Shown here: one piece after another, positions 27,234-36,569 of the stretch
How positions within the stretch are numbered: the first letter of the stretch is position 1
Layout of the letters: each line of letters begins with the position of its first letter
Assembly: GCA_045599585.1 (NCBI GenBank)
Contig: JAZRWH010000088.1
Span: forward strand, 11,851-75,850
Direction of reading: 5' to 3'
DNA from: RGIG464 sp045599585
Lineage (GTDB): Bacteria > Myxococcota_A > Bradymonadia > UBA4248
DNA length: 64,000 nt
The notes under the pieces: generated by a model
Database searches by the model: none
What the model was told of the DNA's origin: nothing
What the model saw: the letters and a program-made list of their open reading frames with translations, nothing else
Translations under genes and position numbers: made by a program

Positions 27234-27262
27234 AAAAAAGCCGCTCAAATGAGCGGCTTTTA
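27234..27262 (-). terminator. Rho-independent terminator of the TPR gene
   Basis: On the minus strand AAAAGCCGCTC pairs with GAGCGGCTTTT, then a T-run. It lies 19 bp past the stop at 27281. Confidence 0.9.
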
Positions 27263-27280
27263 AGGAGAGATCGCTAGGTA

Positions 27281-28999
27281 TTAACGACCGCAGCGAGAAT
27301 AGATGTAATACCAGTAGTAACCGAGTTCATCGTACCAGTATTCGCCGTCGAAAGTCCAGAAGAGGTGTTCATCGTCAGCGCTCATGACTTCATCGATTTG
27401 ATTTTCGAATTCGATAAGAGCGTTAGGATCTTGTTCTTTGAGCTCTACGCCAGCTGCATATTTTTCAGTTGTTTCGATTTCGATATCGAGTGCGCGGTTG
27501 TTGAGGTCGCGGAGTTCTTCCTGGAGGCGTTCGAGGCGTTGTTTACCTTTTTTACCGACTTCAGAGATCGAGAGGGCTTTAACAGCGATGATTTCCTGAA
27601 CCATGCTATTTCCGAGGGGGGTACCTTCGAGGGATTTATCTGCTTCGATGCGTTTAATTTCGTCATCGAGCATATCGATATAGGCGATACCGCGGCGAAG
27701 GTCACGGTCCTGGACAGCGGCGTTAAGGACCTGCTGGAGGGTAGGATCATAATCGTCTTTGTCGAGCTTACGGACTTTATCGAGGAATTCGTAAACTTCT
27801 TCGGGCTGGAAGAGGCGAGCAACGAGTTCGTCGACCTTAGCTTTGAGGGGATCGTACGTTGCTTTGTAATCGGTAAGAATATCGACAACGCGGTCGTAGT
27901 GGCAGTTGGTATAATAAATTGTAGCCTGAAGCAACATAGCTTCGGGGTAATATTTATCATTGAAGTAGGGGCTATTCAAGGTCAGGAGGAGACCCAATGC
28001 TTTACCGAAGTGGTCAACGCGGTAGTAAGCCCAGCTTGCTTCGAAGAGGGATTCGAGCCACATCTCACTGTTACGCGAGAATGCATTGTAATACTTAAGC
28101 GCCGTATTCCATGAATTGGCTGCTTTTTCGCGTTCGCCCATTTTCCAGAGGGTAGAACCGACCTGATAGAAGACGCGGCCGAGAGCAGCGATTGTAAATT
28201 CGCGAAGCTGAAGCTCAGATGCTGTGAGGGAGCCTTCTTTAGCTTTTTTCTCGTCCAACCAACGAAGGGTTTCTTTGAAGGATTCGAGGGCTTCCTGGCC
28301 TTTGTACTGACGAACATAGGTTACGCCTTCGAGATAACGAGAGCGAGCATAGTATTTGCTATTGTCGGCAACGTGACCAACGAAGAAAACGACGTCGTCG
28401 AATTTGGATTCACGATAGGCGGCCATAGCGAGCATATAGCCAACCTCGTTATACATACTAGGATCAACTTCGGTCGGGAATTTCTCGAGATAGGAATCGT
28501 AAACTCGCGAATAACGACGAGGTTCGCCCGGAAGTTCTGCGCCGATATTGACGAGATAGCTTAGTGTTTCATCAAATTCTTTGTCGTGGTTACCCATGAC
28601 AACGATATCAAAATGGTTGAGTGCCGACTGGAAATAACCCATTTTATAGAGGGCACGGCCCATTTCGAAGTGGAGTTGGTTCGAAAGATTTTCTGCTGCA
28701 TCTCCGCCTTGGCTGATGATGTCATAAAGCTGACGTGCACCTTCGACGTACTGCTGAGCATCAATGAGGCTTTTTGCCTGATTATAGGCTGCATAAGCTG
28801 AAGATGACGTGTCTATGACTGCAGACGAAGTTGAACTGTCTCCACCAAAATCCATTCCGCCATCATCTGCGCCGAAATCCATTCCATCGTCGCCGCCGAA
28901 ATCAAAACCATCCTGGCCAAAGGCAACTGCCGGGCTAAGTATCAATGCGCCTGCAAGCAACGCGGCTGCCAAGCTGCGTTTTCCACTTTTAATATGCAT
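27281..28999 (-). CDS. Secreted TPR protein with C-terminal aromatic motif, GltC/GltE-like
   Basis: A 572-residue exported protein: signal peptide ending at VAFGQD, an acidic Gly-Asp-Phe repeat (GFDFGGDDGMDFGADDGG), then many TPR helices up to about residue 400, then a coiled region and the C-terminal motif DGEYWYDELGYYWYY. Similar TPR proteins with a GEYW-DELG ending occur in Myxococcota next to gliding-motility or envelope genes, so a periplasmic scaffold role is likely. That assignment is from memory of the family and is tentative. AAGGAG lies eight bases before the ATG. The next genes upstream on this strand encode OmpA-like and coiled-coil envelope proteins. Confidence 0.7.
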   Translation of the reverse strand: MHIKSGKRSLAAALLAGALILSPAVAFGQDGFDFGGDDGMDFGADDGGMDFGGDSSTSSAVIDTSSSAYAAYNQAKSLIDAQQYVEGARQLYDIISQGGDAAENLSNQLHFEMGRALYKMGYFQSALNHFDIVVMGNHDKEFDETLSYLVNIGAELPGEPRRYSRVYDSYLEKFPTEVDPSMYNEVGYMLAMAAYRESKFDDVVFFVGHVADNSKYYARSRYLEGVTYVRQYKGQEALESFKETLRWLDEKKAKEGSLTASELQLREFTIAALGRVFYQVGSTLWKMGEREKAANSWNTALKYYNAFSRNSEMWLESLFEASWAYYRVDHFGKALGLLLTLNSPYFNDKYYPEAMLLQATIYYTNCHYDRVVDILTDYKATYDPLKAKVDELVARLFQPEEVYEFLDKVRKLDKDDYDPTLQQVLNAAVQDRDLRRGIAYIDMLDDEIKRIEADKSLEGTPLGNSMVQEIIAVKALSISEVGKKGKQRLERLQEELRDLNNRALDIEIETTEKYAAGVELKEQDPNALIEFENQIDEVMSADDEHLFWTFDGEYWYDELGYYWYYIYSRCGR

Positions 29000-29242
29000 G
29001 CCTGTGTCTCCTTAGTGATCAGCTCTCGCTGAAAACCATCGTATGTATGCTATCTCGAACGTAAGAACTACGTCGTGTGCTATCTAACCACAAAATAAAC
29101 CCTTTTGTCAATGCGTCCATGACATAAGGCAAAATTCCACAATCAAAAAGCAAAGCTCCTCAATTGCGTGCGTTTTCGCTTAAAAATGCTTTTTTGAGCG
29201 TGATCGCTGTTAAAATTGTCGCGCAACATCATGCTCAAATTT

Positions 29243-29402
29243 GAGGGGGTAGCGACGTATCGCCGAAGGAAATGGATCAAGTTTCGTAGATGGTAGCCGA
29301 ATATGGCTGAGTTGCTGTAAACGAAAGCTTTACGACAATGTGAACAATGTTGATGAGCCGTTTCCGAAGAAGATAGGCGCTCAGGGGGAGACATCCCCCT
29401 CC
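29243..29402 (+). repeat. Large palindromic element copy E (long form)
   Basis: GAGGGGGTAGCGACGTATCG opens and GATAGGCGCTCAGG plus foot GGGGGAGACATCCCCC closes, around about 110 bp of unique DNA. The arms are partly mispaired (GCGAC versus GGCGC). It ends 9 bp before the OmpA-like gene stop. Confidence 0.75.
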
Positions 29403-29411
29403 CAAACAAGA

Positions 29412-30503
29412 TTAGTGAAGCGAGAAAATGATCTCAACACGGTCATTTAGAGGACGATTCGATTTCGTTTTTTCATCATAACGAAGATAGTCTTTGCCCT
29501 TAGCTGTGACCTGAATGCGTTTATAGTCAACGCCTTGACTGATGAGAAAATCGCGAACAGCATCCGCTCGACGCTGACTCACTTCGAAGTACTGTTTCGT
29601 ATTTTTCTGTGTATAACCTTCGATAGAGATGCCTGCATCAGGATACTTTTTGGCAAGCTCTGCTACGCGCTTGAAAGCATCCTGTTTTTCGTATGAAATA
29701 TCGTATTTGTCTTTTTCAAAAGCGTTCGCGAAGATCATACGCGTCGTAGTGAGCGTCGTTTCGGCATAGGTTGGGCCTACGATATTTTTTGCATCTTCGT
29801 ACAGAGCTTTTTGTGCTTCTGCAGCTTTTGCAGATGCGAGACGTTTTTCGTAATCCGGCTTCGCCAAATCATAAGCTTTTATGTAGAGTGCTTTTGCTTC
29901 ATCGGCCAAAGCACTTGCTTCTTCGCGTTTACCGTATGCATTGGCTTCGCCTGCTTGTTTGAGTTTGGCTGTCGCTTCGGCGTAGACGGCTTTTGACGCA
30001 TCAGCAATGTCGGCTTCGATGCTTCGAGCTTTTTCCTGCTCTGTCATAGCAAGCTGAATACGATGTTCTGCGTTGGCATTATCTGCGTTAGCAATGTTGG
30101 CTTTCATCAACGAAATACTTTTTTCCAGACCTTCTTGCTTAGCATTTAAGGTCTCCATTTGAAGTTTGATAGCTTTTGCTTCATCTTGGGCCGCACTGAT
30201 ACGTGCTAAAGCCTCTTGTCGTTTAGCTTCTGCTCTGGCTGTCGCATACTGTCTTTGACCCAGTGAAGCGTACATTTTTGCCGTCGACTGCTCGCCATCC
30301 TGCCAGGCGCTGATTGCCTTTTCGGTCAGATCTGTACATCGTTTATAAGCTTCGGGCGCAGCAACATTGATCGCGGCCGTATCTTCGCTGGCTCGTTGTT
30401 CTTCAAGCTGCGTTAGCTCTTCGGGTTTAGGCTGAGGACCACAGCCCACCGCAAAACTCGCGATCGCTAAAGCGAGTGCCAATTTGATTGTTCGTGGCAT
30501 CAT
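29412..30503 (-). CDS. OmpA-family lipoprotein with coiled-coil stalk
   Basis: A 363-residue lipoprotein (lipobox AVGC). After the signal comes a long Ala/Glu/Lys-rich coiled coil (about residues 30-240), then an OmpA-type peptidoglycan-binding domain (about 255-363) with GYTQKNTKQYFEVSQRRADAV and the C-terminal NRPLNDRVEIIF. The family anchors the outer membrane to peptidoglycan. AGGAG lies upstream of ATG. It forms an operon with the upstream coiled-coil gene (22-bp gap). Confidence 0.88.
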   Translation of the reverse strand: MMPRTIKLALALAIASFAVGCGPQPKPEELTQLEEQRASEDTAAINVAAPEAYKRCTDLTEKAISAWQDGEQSTAKMYASLGQRQYATARAEAKRQEALARISAAQDEAKAIKLQMETLNAKQEGLEKSISLMKANIANADNANAEHRIQLAMTEQEKARSIEADIADASKAVYAEATAKLKQAGEANAYGKREEASALADEAKALYIKAYDLAKPDYEKRLASAKAAEAQKALYEDAKNIVGPTYAETTLTTTRMIFANAFEKDKYDISYEKQDAFKRVAELAKKYPDAGISIEGYTQKNTKQYFEVSQRRADAVRDFLISQGVDYKRIQVTAKGKDYLRYDEKTKSNRPLNDRVEIIFSLH

Positions 30504-30525
30504 CTGTTTTCTCCTGTCGACAGCG

Positions 30526-30981
30526 CTATTTGGGCTGAGTCATCGATTCAATTTTTTTCGTCAAAAGGCTTTCTTCAGCCTCAAGCTGCTGTACTTCAGC
30601 TTCGAGCTTTCCATATTCAGCTTTGAGCGCTTTGAGTTCAGTTTCTGCATTTAAAGCTTCGACCAATTTTGCGTCTTTCGCAATGCTGACTTCGATGTAC
30701 TCAAGATAGACACCCGACTTAACGACGAGGCTCTTGACCTGCTGAAGCTCATTTCTTCCAATCAGAATAAGAGCCTGTTCAATCCATTCAGAAACAGAGG
30801 CCATTTCGCTCGAATATTTGAGAGGGTCTTGGGTTTTCAGTTTGGAAAGACGTGCCTGATAATCATGGATAGATTCACGGTACGAGGCGATATCATCTGC
30901 AAATGCAGAAGTTCCTCCAACGATCGACAAACCAAATCCCAACAGAAGTACTAAGCCAAACTTCCTTATTTTATTCATCAC
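30526..30981 (-). CDS. Exported coiled-coil protein
   Basis: A 151-residue protein with a signal peptide (cleavage near TSAFADD) and two helical stretches. The last 50 residues form a strong coiled coil (ELKALKAEYGKLEAEVQQLE). It is the first gene of an operon with the OmpA-like lipoprotein and may pair with that protein's stalk in the periplasm. AAGGAG precedes the ATG. No family recognised. Confidence 0.7.
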   Translation of the reverse strand: MMNKIRKFGLVLLLGFGLSIVGGTSAFADDIASYRESIHDYQARLSKLKTQDPLKYSSEMASVSEWIEQALILIGRNELQQVKSLVVKSGVYLEYIEVSIAKDAKLVEALNAETELKALKAEYGKLEAEVQQLEAEESLLTKKIESMTQPK

Positions 30982-31084
30982 CTTGAACTCCTTATAGGGT
31001 CAGGAATTGTAAACGTTTCCAGTCGACATGATAAGTGTCGGAAGGACAAATGGTCTATAATTTTAGCGCGAACAGCACCGCAAA

Positions 31085-31930
31085 TCATCCCAAAAAAGCG
31101 CGAATTGCACCAATTTTAACGGTCGCATCTGCGCGCCCCAATTCGTACATCTCGAGAATTTTACGAGGATCCTTTTCTAAATGGGCAATATCAACGGATT
31201 TAGAGGGACGTAACGCAATACATTGCCCACACTGTTCCTGCCTCATAACTTCATCAATCGTTGCATTATAGCGAATATGGCGCGTACGCATAGCCTCGAT
31301 AAAGGCTGGACTCTTTCGATAAAGAAATTTCACAAGCCACGAACACGATTCCGTTTTGCGGTAACCTGATGGTCTCGTCATAACGACGACACACCGGTCA
31401 AAACCAAGCTCCTGAAACGCCGTGAGAGGAATACTATCGGCAATTCCACCATCTAAAAGCTCGACGCCATCCAGTTTGACTTTTTGAGACAGAAGTGGAA
31501 GCGACGCCGAGGCTCTCAAGGCGTCCATTCCCGTGCCGCGTAGCGAAGGTGTGCGGCGATAATAGGCACCGCCGGTCGCAACATCGGTACAGGTCACGTA
31601 AAACTGCGTCTTGGAATTCTCAAACGTGTAATGATCAAATGGACAGAGCTCTTCGGGTAGGTCTTGATAACAAAACTGCGTTCCGATATAGGATCCCTTG
31701 AAAAGCAGGTTGCGTAAACTGGCAAATCGAGCATCGCCGGAATAAGCGAGGTAGTAACGTATGCTTCTTCCTGGCTGACAGGATACAAAGGAACAACCGT
31801 GAACGGCTCCGGCAGAAACGCCAATGACTCCGTCAAATCGTATGCCCTTTTCAAAAAGCACGTCTAAAACGCCCGCAGCATAAATGCCGCGTGTTGCTCC
31901 GCCTTCTACTACCAATCCAGTCTTTGCCAT
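31085..31930 (-). CDS. Patatin-like phospholipase
   Basis: A 281-residue patatin-family lipid acyl hydrolase. The oxyanion loop is GGATRGIYAAG, the nucleophile Ser sits in GVSAG, and the catalytic Asp is in LLDGGIADS, giving the Ser-Asp dyad. The closest familiar relatives are the YjjU/RssA-type bacterial proteins. The ATG at 31930 is preferred to the in-frame TTG four codons earlier. The protein has no signal peptide, so it acts in the cytoplasm, on the membrane or through a secretion system. It sits downstream of a 546-bp gap. Confidence 0.85.
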   Translation of the reverse strand: MAKTGLVVEGGATRGIYAAGVLDVLFEKGIRFDGVIGVSAGAVHGCSFVSCQPGRSIRYYLAYSGDARFASLRNLLFKGSYIGTQFCYQDLPEELCPFDHYTFENSKTQFYVTCTDVATGGAYYRRTPSLRGTGMDALRASASLPLLSQKVKLDGVELLDGGIADSIPLTAFQELGFDRCVVVMTRPSGYRKTESCSWLVKFLYRKSPAFIEAMRTRHIRYNATIDEVMRQEQCGQCIALRPSKSVDIAHLEKDPRKILEMYELGRADATVKIGAIRAFLG

Positions 31931-32476
31931 GCGTCGTCTCAAACTCTCTGAGCCGCTAACTGCCCTGTTGTGCTTAGAAACCTTAGGTTTCCAGTTTTTG
32001 GTCTGTCCTTCTCTATGAAGAACGATGCGATTCCTGTTGGGTTATATGCCATGAATCTTGGGTAATTCAAGCAACTTGACCACATACACTTACATTGCTG
32101 TTTTCTTTGCATCCGTGCCAAGTCCATCTCAACGTCCTCTGTTCAGGTGTTTTGAATTTGTCATTTGAGGGGGAAGTGTCCCCCTGAGCGGCTATCTGTT
32201 CGCCCCAAGTCCTTCAGCTTTAATGCAATCTGTTGCGCTTCGTTTGAGTTTAGCTTTGTAAACGCTTTTTTAAGCTATGAACTTGGGCGATACAGATACG
32301 CCGCTACCCCCTCTGAACCTCAGCTAAAGCTTCGGCATGCATGCTTGCCGTCACTTCTTTGTGCAGAGTAGTTTGATGTTCAGTAGAAATTAAGTTAAAA
32401 AGAATGAAAATTTGATTTGTAAAATGAAATTAAGTTCACTATTCTAAAAGAGCTTTGAGAGGAGGTCTGAACTGAT
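31931..32476. other. Divergent gap holding repeat copy F
   Basis: The gap between the divergent patatin and DinB-like genes contains repeat copy F and AT-rich DNA before the polymerase gene. No convincing coding frame, RNA or promoter pair was found. Confidence 0.4.
32167..32313 (-). repeat. Large palindromic element copy F (long form)
   Basis: The foot GGGGGAAGTGTCCCCC is at the left end. The arm TGAGCGGCTAT extends inward through CTG and CGCCCAAGT-type pairs (CGCCCCAAGT facing ACTTGGGCG) to a loop of about 85 nt. It closes with ATACGCCGCTACCCCC, making it one of the most extended stems. Confidence 0.85.
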
Positions 32477-33715
32477 ATGCGGACGATTTTGCACTGTGAC
32501 ATAAACAATTGTTTTGCAAGCATTGAGATGCTTCGAGATCCTACGCTTCGAGGCAAAGCCATTGCCGTCTGTGGTAATCCTGCTGAACGACGAGGAATCG
32601 TATTAGCAAAGTCCGAAGCTGCAAAAGTGTGTGGCGTACAAACGGGGGACGCACTTTGGGAAGCAAAACAAAAATGCCCTCATATCATCTTTGTAGAACC
32701 GCATTACGATTTGTATGTTCAGTATTCTAGGGCGATTCGAAAGTACTACGAATCTTTGACGACGCGCGTTGAACCGCTCGGATTAGACGAATGTTGGCTT
32801 GACCTTACAAATGACATCCATCGACTTGGACGTTCCGGCCTCGAGCTAGGCAATTTTATACGTGAACACGTCAAAAACACTTTTGGACTCACAATTTCTG
32901 TTGGTGTCAGCTTTAACAAAGTTTTTGCAAAACTTGGTTCGGACTACAGAAAACCCGATGCCGTCACTGAATTTGGATACACCGATTTTAAACGCCGAGT
33001 TTGGCCTTTAGAGGCTTCGACGATGTTTGGTGTAGGACGCGCCACCGGTGCCAAGCTTTCTCGCTTCGGTATTCACACGATCGGAGAACTCGCGCAATGT
33101 GACAAGACATTCATTCGCAGTCTGCTTGGAAAAAACGGTCATTTGTTGTGGTTGTATGCAAATGGATTGGATCAATCTGAGGTCTGCACGCCAAACGAGC
33201 TTGCCCCTCGTAAATCTGTCGGACACAGTACGACACTTCCCCATGATCTCGTGCATGATCATGAGGTTTGGGCTGTTCTTTTGAGATTGGCTGCTAGAGT
33301 CGCAGAGACACTCCGGTGTGAAAATTTTATCGCACGTGGCATTGCTCTAGGCGTACGCGACAGTTTACTTAAATTCCATCAGTATTTTTATCTCATGAAC
33401 CAACCGACAGACCTCACACAAACCTTGGCCAGCTTTGGATTTATGCTTTTCAAACAAAGATACGCGTGGCAATTGCCTGTACATGCAATAGGAATCACAG
33501 CGGTACATCTTGAATCACGTAGTATGCCACGCCAACTCGAACTTTTCGCTTCTAACGCCTACGTGACTTCAAAGGAAATGCAGGCTCGTCCCGCAGAACT
33601 TGCGATCTCTCATTTAAATAAAAGTATGGGGGGAGAGTATCTTCGAAGAGCCACAACGATCGACTGTATTTCAGCGCATCCTACGGGGTTTGGACGTCCC
33701 GATGGTTCTGGATGA
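32477..33715 (+). CDS. Y-family DNA polymerase (DinB/Pol IV-like)
   Basis: A 412-residue translesion polymerase. The first metal-binding motif is HCDINNCFASIE with the steric-gate aromatic F, and the second is GLDECWLDLT with the DE pair. The thumb/helix-hairpin-helix region MFGVGRATGAKLSRFGIHTIGEL and a little-finger domain follow. The wording of both motifs (INN, LDECW) departs from E. coli DinB, so it belongs to another branch such as the Gram-positive-like Pol IV. A strong AGGAGG lies 11 bases upstream of ATG. Downstream it faces the sigma-like regulator gene. No LexA-type site was recognised. Confidence 0.88.
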   Translation: MRTILHCDINNCFASIEMLRDPTLRGKAIAVCGNPAERRGIVLAKSEAAKVCGVQTGDALWEAKQKCPHIIFVEPHYDLYVQYSRAIRKYYESLTTRVEPLGLDECWLDLTNDIHRLGRSGLELGNFIREHVKNTFGLTISVGVSFNKVFAKLGSDYRKPDAVTEFGYTDFKRRVWPLEASTMFGVGRATGAKLSRFGIHTIGELAQCDKTFIRSLLGKNGHLLWLYANGLDQSEVCTPNELAPRKSVGHSTTLPHDLVHDHEVWAVLLRLAARVAETLRCENFIARGIALGVRDSLLKFHQYFYLMNQPTDLTQTLASFGFMLFKQRYAWQLPVHAIGITAVHLESRSMPRQLELFASNAYVTSKEMQARPAELAISHLNKSMGGEYLRRATTIDCISAHPTGFGRPDGSG

Positions 33716-33739
33716 ATCTGTGAGCTGTTTTAGAAGAAT

Positions 33740-33767
33740 AAAAAAAGGCGTACGCAATGCGTACGCC
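33740..33767 (-). terminator. Rho-independent terminator of the sigma-region-4-like gene
   Basis: GGCGTACGCAATGCGTACGCC is a perfect stem of nine pairs, followed on the minus strand by seven T residues. It may also end the convergent polymerase gene. Confidence 0.85.
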
Positions 33768-33799
33768 AAGTATAATCGATTTAAAGGGATGGATGGATG

Positions 33800-34312
33800 T
33801 TATTCGTCTTCAAAACCACCAAGCTCAGCGAGTCCGGCAAACTCATCATCGTCATCATCAAACGCGTCATCGTTGCCCAAAACATTTCGCAATTTATCAA
33901 GGCCGCTTTTTTCGACTTGTCGAATGCGTTCACGCGTGAGATTCAAAAGGATACCCACATCTTCAAGCGTAATACCGCCTCGGTCTGCAACATCCAGCGC
34001 GCAGGTTTCTGTCATTTCCCAGACCTCAAGGTCAGGAAAATTCATCTTGATCGAACCAGACTGAGGTACAATATCAAGATAAAGATGGTACTTACAGCTT
34101 ACCCACGGACAAGGACGAGGGGCATTTCGACACTCACCACGCGATGTAGGCCGAAACTGTTCGAACGTCTGAAATATTTGTTGAGCCTCTTCGACCTTTT
34201 CACGAGGAAGCCCTCTTACCGCGAGTGTCTTAGAACGACGAAGACCACGCCTGGCACCTCGGCGTGCTGTTGTCGTTCGAATCGGCCGTGATTGGTTTTG
34301 TTCGTCAGTCAT
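33800..34312 (-). CDS. Sigma-region-4-like helix-turn-helix regulator
   Basis: A 170-residue protein. The N-terminus is basic. A Cys-rich segment GECRNAPRPCPWVSCKYHLYL (abridged; about residues 60-80) is followed by a helix-turn-helix LEDVGILLNLTRERIRQVE that matches sigma-70 region 4.2, the part that reads the -35 element. The tail is strongly acidic (a DDDDDE run). Proteins of this type are scattered in Myxococcota and some phages, and their targets are not known. It lacks regions 2 and 3, so it cannot act as a full sigma factor; a co-regulator role is an inference. Confidence 0.75.
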   Translation of the reverse strand: MTDEQNQSRPIRTTTARRGARRGLRRSKTLAVRGLPREKVEEAQQIFQTFEQFRPTSRGECRNAPRPCPWVSCKYHLYLDIVPQSGSIKMNFPDLEVWEMTETCALDVADRGGITLEDVGILLNLTRERIRQVEKSGLDKLRNVLGNDDAFDDDDDEFAGLAELGGFEDE

Positions 34313-34505
34313 CTTGATCCATACATCCTGTATGAAAAAAATTTATAAGCGGTATTGACGTGATCAGTGTATACGCCAAAACGCTAATACTTTCGCTTAA
34401 AATAGGTGGTTTTGTCAAGCAATAGCGACACTAAACACAGTACAAATATTGCCTAAATCAGTGTACGATAGCTCCTGGTTTTTGCCTATCCATTGGAGGA
34501 TGAAG

Positions 34506-36233
34506 ATGACAGTTTACGACAATACTCTGAAAACCATTTCTAAAGGCCTTGATCGATTCATTAAAGCTATTAACCGCATGCAAAATCATGCAGAAGAAAA
34601 TACGAAGTCTCAGGCTGCCCCCCCTGCTGAACCCAAGCTCTCGATGAAATTGGCAAAGAGCAACCATGCCCTCATCAAAAGGCTCCTCGATGCACTTAAA
34701 GCTGCTTCCGGAAATGCCGAAAACAAAGCCTTCCGCGAGCACGCAGAATGCTGTGCCCTCATGCTCAATGCCATGCTCTCACTCGCAAATATTCTCGTCG
34801 AAAAACACGATAAGTTGCCAATACCAGCTTCTCCTGATCTTGCCGAAACGCTTGTAAACTGTTGTGAGCAAAAATTGCAGGCGACGGTTGAACTCTCCTA
34901 CAAAACGCTTAGCCAAGATATTTACGCTGCTTTCACACTCGTCTTTAACATGTTCGCAATGCGCGACATCATCGTCGCCGCAACATCAGAGATTCGATAC
35001 AGCGCTGATATGGATCGCGATTTCTTTTACATGAAAGAAGATGCGTTCCGACGCTTCGTTGAAGACATGAAAGCGCACGTCAAAATGCTGGGCGCCAACG
35101 GCTATGCATTCGAGGCAGACGAATTTAAAGATGCAGGACCACGCAAAAATCCTTTTATTCGTCTCTCTGGTACGCTCAGCGATCTTCAGTTCACACGCTC
35201 AACAGATCGAAATGCTGATTCCGAAAATTCGCAGTACATGGGATACGTTCTCATGCACGTACGTGCGCCCGAAGGGACTTATCCTTCTGACTTTGCGGCT
35301 GCTTTAACCAAAGATCAAGCCATTCGCTTGCAACGTCTCTTTGCTGCGTTCTCACTCGCTGACTGCCTTTTCATTCTGGATCATTCAGAAAAATGGCCCC
35401 ATGCCAATGCGATTTCAACGCAATTACCGCCTGAAACGCGTATACAAAGAGCCCTCGAAAAGCTGAAATGCGAATTTAAAAATAGTGATAAAGCTGAATC
35501 GTTTAAAACGCGAAAAGTTTGGACTGAATTCGTTGAACACAAAAAAGCGATCTATCAAATTGCTCCGCTCATGCATCCTTTTGATACAAAATGCGATATC
35601 GACCGCATGCGTGAGGCTATGATCGATATCGTCCAAAAAGCTTCTGATGCGGTTGAACCGATATCCTTCCCTGTTTTACTCGAGGTGATTTTAAGGAATG
35701 CTGATTACAGAGGCGATGCATTGCGATCCTACGATAAAGCTTGCCTCGAAGCACGCGCACAAGCAGACTCTTTCGCAGAGTTCAACAAAATTGCCGATCA
35801 GTTTGAAACCGATAACGAAGAATCCGAGCGCGCCTTTAACGCTATCGTTTCTAAAAACCTCGCTAAGCGCCTTGCCTATATTGCGCCTAGTCGCTACGCT
35901 CAAGATCGTGCTCATCGTGTGGTCTCCGTCGAGCGCAATGCTGATATCGGCAGTGCCATGAATGCACTTCTTCAAGACGTTGGCCTTACTTTGATAAATG
36001 CACCAGAATTTGATCAAATTGTTTCATATCACAAACAATGCAAAGCCTGGAGTGCCATCCTACCTCCAACGATTGTTCTCGTTGCCGTGGATCTTCCCAA
36101 AACGGTTACTTCAAAAGTGTATCTATGCTTGCTCTCCGCTGACGATGCACGTTTGTTTTCTAACACGGTTACAACGCTCAGTGCGTCGAGTGGCGTGTCG
36201 TGCTTTTGCGGTGGTAAATCTTTTAACGCATAG
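34506..36233 (+). CDS. Large hypothetical protein, 575 residues
   Basis: The ATG at 34506 has GGAGG six bases upstream, which decides between two nearby ATGs. The product has no signal peptide or membrane helix. Residues about 1-160 are helical and basic, residues about 160-320 look mixed alpha/beta, and the last 200 are again helical. No catalytic or nucleotide-binding motif is apparent and I do not recognise the family. The gene stands alone with its own twin-hairpin terminator. Confidence 0.65.
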   Translation: MTVYDNTLKTISKGLDRFIKAINRMQNHAEENTKSQAAPPAEPKLSMKLAKSNHALIKRLLDALKAASGNAENKAFREHAECCALMLNAMLSLANILVEKHDKLPIPASPDLAETLVNCCEQKLQATVELSYKTLSQDIYAAFTLVFNMFAMRDIIVAATSEIRYSADMDRDFFYMKEDAFRRFVEDMKAHVKMLGANGYAFEADEFKDAGPRKNPFIRLSGTLSDLQFTRSTDRNADSENSQYMGYVLMHVRAPEGTYPSDFAAALTKDQAIRLQRLFAAFSLADCLFILDHSEKWPHANAISTQLPPETRIQRALEKLKCEFKNSDKAESFKTRKVWTEFVEHKKAIYQIAPLMHPFDTKCDIDRMREAMIDIVQKASDAVEPISFPVLLEVILRNADYRGDALRSYDKACLEARAQADSFAEFNKIADQFETDNEESERAFNAIVSKNLAKRLAYIAPSRYAQDRAHRVVSVERNADIGSAMNALLQDVGLTLINAPEFDQIVSYHKQCKAWSAILPPTIVLVAVDLPKTVTSKVYLCLLSADDARLFSNTVTTLSASSGVSCFCGGKSFNA

Positions 36234-36245
36234 TGTCTGGCCGCG

Positions 36246-36272
36246 CCGCCTATTGCATTCGCAATACGGCGG
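36246..36272 (+). repeat. Short bulged-C hairpin
   Basis: CCGCCTATTG pairs with CAATACGGCGG with one unpaired C, 12 bp past the stop of the 575-residue protein gene. Confidence 0.75.
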
Positions 36273-36279
36273 ACGCAAA

Positions 36280-36314
36280 GCCGCTATTTGCTCTCGCAAA
36301 TACGCGCCTTTTTT
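36280..36314 (+). terminator. Bulged-C hairpin terminator
   Basis: GCTATTTGC pairs with GCAAATACGC (bulged C), then a T6 run. It ends the upstream gene. Confidence 0.8.
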
Positions 36315-36414
36315 ATATTCGGTGGGCGATTTTGCTCGTAGTTTGAAAATACAAGTAAAAACTTAATATTAAAACTAATGGTGTATTTATAATCGTTAAA
36401 CGTCGTTGTCGATG

Positions 36415-36450
36415 CGGTGACGCTAAAGGTGAGAACCTTTAGGCGTCACC
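36415..36450. repeat. 17-bp-arm inverted repeat next to repeat copy G
   Basis: GGTGACGCTAAAGGT faces AACCTTTAGGCGTCACC with one unpaired base around a loop of a few bases. It directly abuts copy G and may be a promoter-proximal hairpin or part of that element. Confidence 0.6.
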
Positions 36451-36453
36451 GAA

Positions 36454-36569
36454 GAGGGGGTAGCGGCGTATTGCCAAAGACCAAGGCAGGCGTTTGGATG
36501 CATTACGGAATAAGGGGCTATTGTGCCTTGGGCAATGGCAATAGCCGCTCAGGGGGAGGCTTCCCCCCC
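36454..36569 (+). repeat. Large palindromic element copy G (long form)
   Basis: GAGGGGGTAGCGGCGTATTGCC and GGCAATAGCCGCTCAGG close the stem, with CCAAGGCA facing TGCCTTGG further inside. The foot is GGGGGAGGCTTCCCCC. It lies between the 575-residue gene and the structured RNA. Confidence 0.85.

Noticed and set aside
27365..28114. 249-residue frame opposite the TPR gene
   Set aside because: Shadow of a real gene with signal peptide and ribosome site.
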